Source: Symbiodinium natans (Eukaryota; Sar; Dinophyceae; Suessiales; Symbiodiniaceae). Taken from it: DNA of 64,000 bases. Every line of letters begins with the position of its first letter. Within the stretch, counting starts at the first letter, position 1. The stretch lies in contig CAJNDS010000255.1 in assembly GCA_905221605.1 (NCBI GenBank), positions 7,501 to 71,500 of the forward strand, in the 5' to 3' direction. Position numbers and translations under genes: made by a program. Under the pieces are notes generated by a model. The model worked only from the letters and a program-made list of their open reading frames with translations, did no database searches and was not told where the DNA came from. Shown one piece after another: positions 8,249 through 16,100 of this stretch.

Positions 8249-10135
8249 TTAGCTGAAGGCGTCCCATACATCAGCAGAGAGCGCCAGAGACGTGTCCTTA
8301 AAGATTCTCTCTGCCTTTTCTTTGCCCACTGGAGTTCGGAGCAGGGAGAAGAAATGCTGTACAAGAGGAGGGACCCGTCGCTGATGATGCGTGAAGGCTT
8401 GTTTGGCTGCCTGGATTGCCGGCCTGTCCTCCGCCAGGTACTCTAGGGTCGAGAAGAGTCCTCGGACGTGATCTGCGGTTGAAGTTGTGGCTTGTTGAGG
8501 AGCAGGAGGTGTGCGTTTGTGCCAGGCCGACGTGTCAAGAGCAAGAAAGAAGGGCAGATCCGTGCTGGAGTCTGGCGAGATTCGTCTGCCCAGGTTGGAC
8601 CATCCACAGTCTCGTACATAGTATCCTAGAAGCGCCGATTTGAGTACTAGGAGAATCAGCAAGTAGCACTCGTCCATGCTGGGACGCAGATGCGGTGGGA
8701 GGTTATCCAGCGGCTGGACCTTTTCCACCATGATGCCGTAGGCTTGCTGAATGAGGAGGTACTTCGGCGGGCCCGAGTCTCCCCGCCAGGAGGAGACCTC
8801 ACTCGGCGTGGGAGACTTGGGAAAATCCAGGGGATTGACCGCGGAAGCCACTCTGAGCTGGATAGCAAAGACGTTTGCCACCGTCGGGACCATCTCTGGA
8901 AAAACGTGTGCCAAGTCAAGTTCCGCTTCATGAGCCTGAAGTCCGTCTTGGGCCTGTTCTTCTTGGGGAGCAACAACAGAGAGTTTGAAGACCGAGTAGA
9001 ATTCCCCGCCTTTGAAGTTGTATACAGCTCGGGTGACGCCCTTCATGGATGCTGTGCGGTTTAGCTTCAGAATCATGCTGACCTGCTCGTCCTGCGATTT
9101 CCGAATTTGCACATGAACGTCCAATTCCAAGGGGAATTCCTGCGGGTAGGAGTAGGGGAAGGAGTGAATGACCGCCTTGCCCTTGTCTTGTTCCTTCTTA
9201 CTTGCCACGCGAGCTTGAACTGTGGCTGCTGGAAGAACTATCACTCCTTGATGCACCGGGTAGTTCAAGAACTCGCGCGGAGGAGGAGCTGCTTGCGTGA
9301 GATTGACGACCTGGAGCTCCTCTGTGGAAGTGAGGCGCGCGATGCCTTCAAGATGGCCTGGGTCGGGAGCTGATTGTCTTGCAGGAGGAGATGGAGGTGG
9401 GGGTGGCTGCCTGACGAAGGCCTCCTTTTGTCCAACTCCTGCACCGGTGTACTGAGATGAGCGCGACTTCTTCGAGTCCGCCCAGGGTGGTATGTCTGAG
9501 TCCGACTCTTCCTTGCAGGTTTCTTTCCTGCCCACGCCTTGGCCCGCATAGGGTTGCGGTGCGTGCTCTCGTGTTGGCTCTGCCGTGAAGGTCTTCGCCT
9601 GCTCTGCCTGGAGCATAGATGAGGAGGATGGTTCTGTTTTCGCTTCCCTGTGTCCGCTCCTCGGAGGCGACCTCACGCTGGAGCTTGCCGGTCGGGAAGT
9701 ATCGACCGAGATCAAGGAAAGCGAAGAGAGATTCTTGTACACGTCCGAGGTTGGAAGGGCCGCTAAGTCCTCTGCAGTGAGTCCAGGCTTTTTTATTCCC
9801 AGCTCTTCTAGTCTCTTGCTTTCTTTATCCGCTTGTCTCTGGCTCGAGACCGGCCTTGTCGATTGGCGGGCCATCATGCTTCTTGATATAGCACGGAGAC
9901 CTTTCTCCCAGCGGTAATTTCTGATCTCGTCCATTCTCTTGTGCGAGATGGGGACATAGTTCGAAGGCAGCAGCCTATCAGCTTCTGTGCAGATGTTGGA
10001 GGCGAGATCAAACGAAGGCAGGGTCGAAGTTTTCGATTGTCTTTTCCGCGGGGGCATGGTCCTAGGTGCCCTGCGCTGTAGACCTAGTGGACCTTCTTTG
10101 AGCACAGAGTCTTGCCAGAGCGTAAGGTCAGACAT
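8249..10135 (-). CDS. Unknown protein of the block, about 628 aa, with two in-frame hairpins
   Basis: An open frame of 649 codons begins upstream at 10198 with a non-ATG codon. The first ATG (MSDLTLWQDS) is at 10135, about 180 nt after hairpin 15; a second candidate is MPPRKRQSK. The N-terminal third is basic, the middle is Ser/Pro-rich and disordered-looking, and the C-terminal half (from about VIVLPAATVQ) appears folded, with alternating hydrophobic strands. I recognise no domain. Two hairpin elements lie inside the frame without breaking it: element 14 is read as SSVRSPPRSG and element 13 as SEVSSWRGDS. The near-repeat QPYAGQGVGRKE / SQYTGAGVGQKE in the middle is a small internal duplication. 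It ends 14 nt before hairpin 12. Function unknown. Confidence 0.7.
   Translation of the reverse strand: MSDLTLWQDSVLKEGPLGLQRRAPRTMPPRKRQSKTSTLPSFDLASNICTEADRLLPSNYVPISHKRMDEIRNYRWEKGLRAISRSMMARQSTRPVSSQRQADKESKRLEELGIKKPGLTAEDLAALPTSDVYKNLSSLSLISVDTSRPASSSVRSPPRSGHREAKTEPSSSSMLQAEQAKTFTAEPTREHAPQPYAGQGVGRKETCKEESDSDIPPWADSKKSRSSQYTGAGVGQKEAFVRQPPPPPSPPARQSAPDPGHLEGIARLTSTEELQVVNLTQAAPPPREFLNYPVHQGVIVLPAATVQARVASKKEQDKGKAVIHSFPYSYPQEFPLELDVHVQIRKSQDEQVSMILKLNRTASMKGVTRAVYNFKGGEFYSVFKLSVVAPQEEQAQDGLQAHEAELDLAHVFPEMVPTVANVFAIQLRVASAVNPLDFPKSPTPSEVSSWRGDSGPPKYLLIQQAYGIMVEKVQPLDNLPPHLRPSMDECYLLILLVLKSALLGYYVRDCGWSNLGRRISPDSSTDLPFFLALDTSAWHKRTPPAPQQATTSTADHVRGLFSTLEYLAEDRPAIQAAKQAFTHHQRRVPPLVQHFFSLLRTPVGKEKAERIFKDTSLALSADVWDAFS
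8776..8817 (-). repeat. Hairpin element 13 (core 8788-8804), inside ORF, 12-bp stem
   Basis: The core AGGAGGAGACCTCACTC has a left arm AGTCTCCCCGCC (8776-8787) that pairs completely with GGCG, a bulged T, then GGGAGACT (8805-8817). The unit is 42 nt and keeps the frame, encoding SEVSSW around its core. Confidence 0.95.
9656..9684 (-). repeat. Hairpin element 14 (divergent core 9662-9678), inside ORF
   Basis: The core CGGAGGCGACCTCACGC has arms GCTCC 9656-9660 and GGAGC 9680-9684, with one unpaired base on each side. Read in frame as VRSPP. Confidence 0.8.
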
Positions 10136-10311
10136 TTGTCTCAGCAATGCACAAGGACTGGCTGAGTGCTGGGCTCGACAGTGGGGCCTGTGCAGCAATA
10201 TAGGAACGGAGAGACATTGGATGAGCTTAGTGCTGTCGTAGGGCAGATTGTTTTAGTTGAGACTGTTGGCTCGGTCGACGGCGCGCAGCTGTGAGAGCAT
10301 AGCTGCGTTTT

Positions 10312-10340
10312 ACCTGCAGGAGGAGACCTCACTTGCTGGT
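10312..10340 (-). repeat. Hairpin element 15 (core 10318-10334)
   Basis: The core AGGAGGAGACCTCACTT has arms ACCTGC and GCTGGT, pairing at five of six positions. TTTT and AAAA lie a few bases further out and could extend the stem. Confidence 0.75.
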
Positions 10341-11018
10341 CGCAAAATGTCGAGCTCTATCCTGCTCAAAGCTACCAGTACCTGGAGCGGGCTTGTTGCA
10401 CCGCCCAGGAGTCTCTACACCCGAAACAGCAGTGCCACAGATGTCCCGGCTTGTGTCGAACACATGGAGCACTGTGGCATTGGTCGCAGCCTGCTCCGCA
10501 TGATGACTGTGGTGGCGGAGGTGCCGTTGCCTTGACCAGAGCTTGGGCTACACTGGCCTGGCTTGTCGTCGTCTGGGTGTGAGTGCCAGGGGTGTTTTCA
10601 ATGGCGAGAATCGTGCCCTCCGGGTTGGTTGCCATGGCGTGGTGATAGTGGAGGGACTGTCAGTACTGATCAATATGAGCAGAATGGCTGATGCTGAGCT
10701 AAGTTAGGGCTTCGGTCAGGCGCATGGCGGAAAACGGTCCCATAACTTGTAAGTCATGCGAGAGCCTGTGGTGTGGCTCGCTCTGGTCGACGGTTGGCGT
10801 AAGTGAAGCTCGGCCTCAGTTGTAATGGGAGAAAGGCAGTTCGATGCAATAGTGAAGCTTGACGTGCGGTGCAGAAAACTTTTCCTGGCAGGCACGGTGC
10901 GCGCGAGGCTCCAGAGAAGGGAGAAACGGGCTGACTCATCAGCGCCCTCGAACGAGAGTGAGAGGGTTGTCTGAGGCTAAGTGACAAGCTAGATCCCCTA
11001 GGAAGGTGAAGGGGCTTT
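10341..11018. other. Long spacer between hairpins 15 and 16
   Basis: About 680 bases, roughly twice the usual spacer. The ORF1-like frame stays open into it as far as 10754, but that tail is low-information, Ser/Arg/Leu-rich sequence. A minus ORF at 10635-10372 is not convincing. The spacer is best regarded as non-coding. Confidence 0.4.
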
Positions 11019-12136
11019 GGACAGCTCAGGAGGAGACCTCGACTAGGATGTCCTGGAAAACTTTTGCCCTCGTTGCCTCCTGTGCGCAGCGCTTCTAGCT
11101 GATCGCGGAGGGTCTGCATCTGTGGAGACCGTCTTAGGCCCTCCCTGCGCATGGTGACCCCAACTAAGTTCCAGATTGAGTTGTTCGCTAGAAGTCGAAA
11201 GGCGTGCATTGCCTCGTGGTCGTCTCCGATAGTCAGGGCCAGTTCCAGGAGGAAGGCTATGACCGGCCTTTCTTCCGTCAGGTTGGTTCGCAGCGGCCTG
11301 GACGGCCTGAACTTGGTGAGCTGTTCCTGATCTAGCTTGAGCATAGCCGCCAGGTGGGTGGAGACAACCTTGGGCGAGAGAGGAGGGCGTTGGGCATCGA
11401 TGACTACCTTCCTCTGTTTGGCGTCCCATCTCATGTAGTTCCAGTAGAAGGCAGGGTTCTCGTCCGTGTGGTGTCGGCCTCGGGAGGCAAGTGCTCCTGG
11501 TAGAGAGATTAGTGCTGATTCCTTGTCCTGGTTCGTGCTGTCATAGGCGACGTGATCGAAGCCCTGGGCCCGAGTGTGCAGCTCGTGAAGGAGACCTATG
11601 AACAGGGCCTGGCGAACAGGCGTGCCAGGGGAGTTCTGGGGCTGGTCCGATTTCCACTGTTGCTGGATCCGTGCCAAGGAGGGAACCACACTGTTCGCCT
11701 GGTGCACCGTGGCGTAGAAGATCCATCCATGATGGTATCGCAAAGCTGTCAATTCATCCTCGTGATTCAGCAGGGCCAAGATGATGCTAGCCAAGAGGTC
11801 AGCGGTTGGTTTGACCTCCTGCTTTGATTGCTGCGGACCGTTGCGCGAGGCCCTTGGTCTGGAGCCATTACGGCGACCAGTCCTCTTGGGCCTCCTGGAT
11901 GGTGAGGGCAATCGAGTCGGCGGCATTTCCTCGTCCTGCTCCAGATCCTTCTGCTGACGGCGCTGTTTGGGAGGCCTGTCCCTGTCGTGAGCAGGAACCA
12001 GTTCTCTGGACGTTGAACGTTCGTCAGGGCCAAATGCCCGGGCAGCCATGGATGAAGCGGCAAGATGGGGGAGGTTCTTAAAGAGCACTTGGCATAGTGC
12101 GGGGTTGTTCAGCAGCTCCTGCTGGGCTTGCTCCAT
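10754..12136 (-). CDS. ORF1-like protein of a dinoflagellate LINE
   Basis: The open frame starts upstream with GTG (12166); the first ATG is at 12136 (MEQAQQELLNN). After a basic disordered N-terminus (PSRRPKRTGRRNGSR), a folded region contains LLASIILALLNHEDELTALR, RQALFIGLLHELHTRAQ, FYWNYMRWDAKQRK and IWNLVGVTMRREGLRRS. This order matches, from memory, a protein family that accompanies LINE-type reverse transcriptases in dinoflagellate transcripts (a high-copy ORF1-like protein whose biochemical role is not known to me). The frame passes through hairpin 16 (11028-11044) and continues about 90 codons as low-complexity sequence to 10754. The functional protein probably ends near 11040, so the C-terminal tail is doubtful. 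It lies downstream of the RT and USP ORFs, not upstream as in classical LINEs. Confidence 0.6.
   Translation of the reverse strand: MEQAQQELLNNPALCQVLFKNLPHLAASSMAARAFGPDERSTSRELVPAHDRDRPPKQRRQQKDLEQDEEMPPTRLPSPSRRPKRTGRRNGSRPRASRNGPQQSKQEVKPTADLLASIILALLNHEDELTALRYHHGWIFYATVHQANSVVPSLARIQQQWKSDQPQNSPGTPVRQALFIGLLHELHTRAQGFDHVAYDSTNQDKESALISLPGALASRGRHHTDENPAFYWNYMRWDAKQRKVVIDAQRPPLSPKVVSTHLAAMLKLDQEQLTKFRPSRPLRTNLTEERPVIAFLLELALTIGDDHEAMHAFRLLANNSIWNLVGVTMRREGLRRSPQMQTLRDQLEALRTGGNEGKSFPGHPSRGLLLSCPKPLHLPRGSSLSLSLRQPSHSRSRALMSQPVSPFSGASRAPCLPGKVFCTARQASLLHRTAFLPLQLRPSFTYANRRPERATPQALA
11019..11053 (-). repeat. Hairpin element 16 (variant core 11028-11044)
   Basis: The core AGGAGGAGACCTCGACT departs from CTCAC at its end. 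The outer arms GGACA 11019-11023 and TGTCC 11049-11053 pair perfectly; the inner positions are mostly mismatched. Confidence 0.7.
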
Positions 12137-12184
12137 AGCGCTTAGGGAGGACACGCATGGTAGCACAAGTAAAATGCTGCCCGC

Positions 12185-12217
12185 TTACCTTCAGGAGGGG
12201 ACCTCACACGAAGGTGA
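12185..12217 (-). repeat. Hairpin element 17 (core 12193-12209)
   Basis: The core AGGAGGGGACCTCACAC is flanked by TTACCTTC 12185-12192 pairing with GAAGGTGA 12210-12217 (seven Watson-Crick pairs and one wobble). It occupies the short gap between the USP-like stop and the ORF1-like start. Confidence 0.92.
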
Positions 12218-12225
12218 ATGGGACT

Positions 12226-13122
12226 TCAACTTAAGCGTTGGAGGAGCAAAAGGTAAGCTCCTGACCCGATCTGTGCACGTTCCTCGCTCGTAGGCGAGAA
12301 GCCTGGGCTGGAGTCATCCCCTACCTGCAGAGAAGGAAGCAAGGTGAAGGATCTGTAATGACCTGAGGTGGCTTCCTGCCCTATGTGAAAGAGTCCCGAG
12401 ACGGATCTGTAGCGAACAAAGGATTGAGAGTGAGGCCCGGTCCATGCAGGCAGCTGTATTTCGTCCTGCAAGCCCGTGAGTCTCCAGTGTTGCTTCTCTC
12501 CGGCATTTGTGAACCTTGGCAGAGACACAAAGATATAAGGAGGTGTATACAGCAGTGCCGCCTTCGAGTCATGTGGAGAGTGCCACTCGTGCACAAAAAA
12601 GGAGAGTGAATAGGCTAAGATGGGCGCTGCCTGGGAGTCAGGCTGGGACAGCCTGGTCGGGTCTGTGCCTTCCGGGAAGGTTAGTAGAAGGGGGGAGAAG
12701 CCGGTTGAGTCGGGTATGTCAGCATCATAGACTCTCTTCCAGGGGGTGCCTTGTAAGGAGCCATGGTGGTTAGCCAACAAAAACGTCAAGTACTCGAGTG
12801 CATCGCTTTGCCTATTAGCAAGCCTCCAGTCAGGATGGCAATGCGGGAGCGATTCTAGTGCAAGAATAGAGACTGGGTGCGAGGCCCTTGCTCGAAGTTC
12901 CCTCTGGAGAGGCTGAAGGTTCGACCAGTCCACTGAGGGTTCTTCCCTCAGAGCGCTAATCATCTGCAAGACTGAAATGGCGTAGCACAAGTTATGAGGA
13001 TTAATCAACTGTGGCATAGGCTGAGCTGCAGGAGGCGGTGGCGGAGGAGAGGCATCCAGGTCTGTCGGTGCTGGCTGAGGAGGTCCTGCGCCCGGCTGTG
13101 CAGTTGCTGAATGACCGGGCAC
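12226..13122 (-). CDS. Ubiquitin-specific-protease-like module, overlaps RT ORF
   Basis: The open frame runs from a GTG at 13122; the first ATG (MPQLINPHNLCY) is at 13017, only 13 nt inside the RT frame, which stops at 13005. The Cys-box reads NPHNLCYAISVLQ (12980-13010), comparable to the NTCYxNSxLQ box of peptidase family C19. A QSDALEYLTFLL stretch corresponds to the family's Q-D-A-x-E-F region, and the His-box is SGHYRSFTLL (12343-12366). USP-like modules linked to LINE RTs occur in dinoflagellate transcripts, from memory. The frame is shifted by -1 relative to the RT ORF, and the region upstream of the ATG is a Pro-rich linker in this frame. A fusion by frameshifting or coupled reinitiation is therefore plausible, though no slippery heptamer is obvious. 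Activity and substrate unknown. Confidence 0.6.
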   Translation of the reverse strand: MPGHSATAQPGAGPPQPAPTDLDASPPPPPPAAQPMPQLINPHNLCYAISVLQMISALREEPSVDWSNLQPLQRELRARASHPVSILALESLPHCHPDWRLANRQSDALEYLTFLLANHHGSLQGTPWKRVYDADIPDSTGFSPLLLTFPEGTDPTRLSQPDSQAAPILAYSLSFFVHEWHSPHDSKAALLYTPPYIFVSLPRFTNAGEKQHWRLTGLQDEIQLPAWTGPHSQSFVRYRSVSGLFHIGQEATSGHYRSFTLLPSLQVGDDSSPGFSPTSEERAQIGSGAYLLLLQRLS

Positions 13123-16100
13123 TGCTTCGTGTGTCGGGGGGCGCTCTCCACTTTCACTCCACAGGCAGGACAGGGGGACAGGCGGGTCAGCACATACATC
13201 TTAGAGGTGTTATTCCCCGCAGAGGCCTTATAAGAGTCCCATTCTGCCCCGTGTTTTTTTGTGAGGTGGAAGGCTATTTTTGTCGTGGAGGCTATCCACG
13301 AGTCACAGAGCAGACAGGTCCTGGTGAGTTGCTGGCCAAGGTGGCCGGTGAGGAGCTCGAGGAAGGTCTGGGTTCCGGCCTGTTGCAGCAGTTCGGTGCG
13401 CATGCGCGAGATGAGCGGCACTGTGTCTATCTGCAAGGTAAGTTGGACCGAGGGCGCGGCAGTAACACGGCAGTCTGACGAGGGCACGAGCTCCTGGCTG
13501 GAGGAGACCTCACTCGCCTTGGGAGGAGCTTCGTCAGCCTGAGTGGCCGCCTCAGGTCTAGAAAGCTTGAAGCCAGCCTGTCGGCAGACTCTGCGCTCAA
13601 CGTGTTGTTGTAGATTATGCCAGTTTTTAAATTTCGCCTGGCAGTTTGAGCATTGAGGCAGGCCTCCCACGGAGTGCTTTAGGCGTGAGAATTCAAGGGG
13701 TGGCGGAACAGGAGCCGGATGCTTGACTGTCCGGTGTGTTCTCATGCCCGCCGCAGTGCGAAATACCTTGCCACAACATGTGTGCATGGGCACGTCCGGA
13801 GAAGGGTCATTGTCGACCTCCTTGAGCAGCTTGCTGTAAGAGGCTACAATTTCCTCCGCCGTTTGCAGGGTGGAGGGAATGGTTAGGATATCCTCACTTG
13901 GCCAGGCGCCGGACTGGGTGAGGAGCGAAGAACTCGTGTTGGCCAGCATGGATGTTGAGCAGGAGGTGACCTCACTCGCTGGTGCTGCATGCCGGCGCTT
14001 GCGAAGGGAGTCTAGGCGCTGGGCTGAGCGATCATGAAGCTGCTGAATGGGAGAGACGAGTTTAAGACGTGCAAAGAGCGCTGCTGTAGTTTCACGAGTT
14101 TTATGCACAGGGTTGTGTGTTACAGCTCGCACCTGTCTGGCATGCCATGAACGGAGTGCCCGTGCCCGCCTTCCTGAGAGACCGATGGATTCAAGTCCAA
14201 AGGTGGCCGTAGACCAGACGGTGGCTCTCCAGACAAGCAGCCTAGATGCGGTTTTTGTTCTGCGCTTATTGTGAATGAATTTGCGCACAGTCTGTTTTTT
14301 CTTCGCCGCTCTCTCTTGTCTTAAGGAATAAGTAAGATCTTCCGGGTTTGAGTAGCTGACCATAACCCCTAGATACTTGAAGGAGTCAACCAGCTCGAAG
14401 GAAGGAAGGGAGGGGAGAGGGGGAAGAACAGAGGAAGTCGAGAGCAGAATTGGCCGTCTTGGTTGCTCTGGGGCATCTATGTTCCAGACCGTAACCTTCC
14501 GGCCTGAGCGGAGCTCCTGTGACTTGAAGAGCTTCTTGGCATGCCGTGCGTGGCGACCTGCTAGTTTGACCATGATGTTGCACTTGGCATAATTTACTTC
14601 TAGTCCGGCTTCTTGCAGGTAATGCAGTAACAATCTGACCATGTCATGAGCCGCGTAGAGATCGGACCAGTTGTGGATGTCACGGTGAATGACGAGGTCA
14701 TCCGCAAAGCCTGTGAGGAACTGCTGTATGGGAGGGAACCCTATGTGGGTAGCCATAAGCCGGAACGCCTCCGTGATGACCAGGGAGAAGAGAGAGGGGG
14801 CTAGTTTGCAGCCTTGCTTTATACCTCTTGTGGAGGTGACTGTGTCCTGGCTTCTTCCATAGCGCAAGTTATACTGGGCTTCCCTATGAAGGGACGCAAC
14901 CAGCTCAACGTCTTCGGGTGAGGCCCCGTAAGTTATTAGTGAGCGCAAGAGAGCCTCTCTACTTGTTTTGTCAAAAGCTTGAGAGAGGTCTAGTGAGAAG
15001 GTGAAGCCTCCAATCAGATCCGGCTTACCCTTCTTGCGCTTGGGAGTGCAGAACCTGTCCGGTGCTCGGGATCGAAGCATGGCTCGGACACGCCTTGCGT
15101 GGCCAATTACCCGGAGTTGGGCGTCGGCGATACCGCGGCCTGGAATATAGGCAAATTGAGGGGAGGCAAAGTGGGCCTTCTTAAAGAGGGGGTCGAGCCG
15201 TCTCCTAGCCTCAGAGGCTATGCCTTTGCCATCTGGCCTAATGATGCCTAGCGGTCGCAAGTTCTCCGGCTTAGAGGCAGGTTTAGAGGGCTTGGGTATG
15301 AAGCTAAGGTCTGCTGATTTGGCCGTAGTAGGCAGCGAGGGTGGCTCGGCTTGATTCAGTGGTGCTGTGTTATGCCGAGGTTCGCTCTTCCCTTGGCAGG
15401 AGGTGACCTCGCACGCCGGATGGGTCAGAGCGGGAGGCAGAGGCACCGCTTCAAGATAGTCGCAGTAATTATCGGCCACTGTTGAGGCACAAAGGCGGTA
15501 CATGGATGCTGGGGCAGATCCTTGCGGTACTGCCTTTTCCGGCTTTATAGAGGCTATGCCTTTTGCCAGACTGCTTTTGTCCAGCTTGGGCAAGGCTTGG
15601 CCTACGCCACTGGCTAGGGGGGGATGCGAGGAGAAGATTGAAAGACTATGTCTCTTTAGCTCTGCTAGCCCCTCGGACTCAGTTAGGATACGGCCGCATG
15701 GCGATCTGAGGCAGACTCTAGGTGCAGGAGACCAGGGAGCTACATGTTTTAAAGAGCGATATGCCGCATGTGGATCTCGTTTGACCTTCTCAGAAATCTC
15801 TGTCAGAGTGCGATGAGTCCTTTCTCGGGCCTGATTTTTTATCTGGAGGGCATGTGTCTTGGCTGCCTCGTCTAGTGAGCGCTGAGCCTGTTTGAGGTGC
15901 TCGGTGCGAGCCATCTTATTTATGACGTCATCCTCACGTCTTAGGTTCCTTAGTGCAGTCTGCCGATTGTTATGAAGCCGCCACAGAGGTTGTGCTGTCG
16001 GAGCTGCGTCTGAGGTGCCTGCTCCTGGGTCCCTCGGTTGGAAGGTCTTGGCATGTTCGAGAAGAAGCTCGTTGACCTCATCAGGGTGAAGAGGCTCGCC

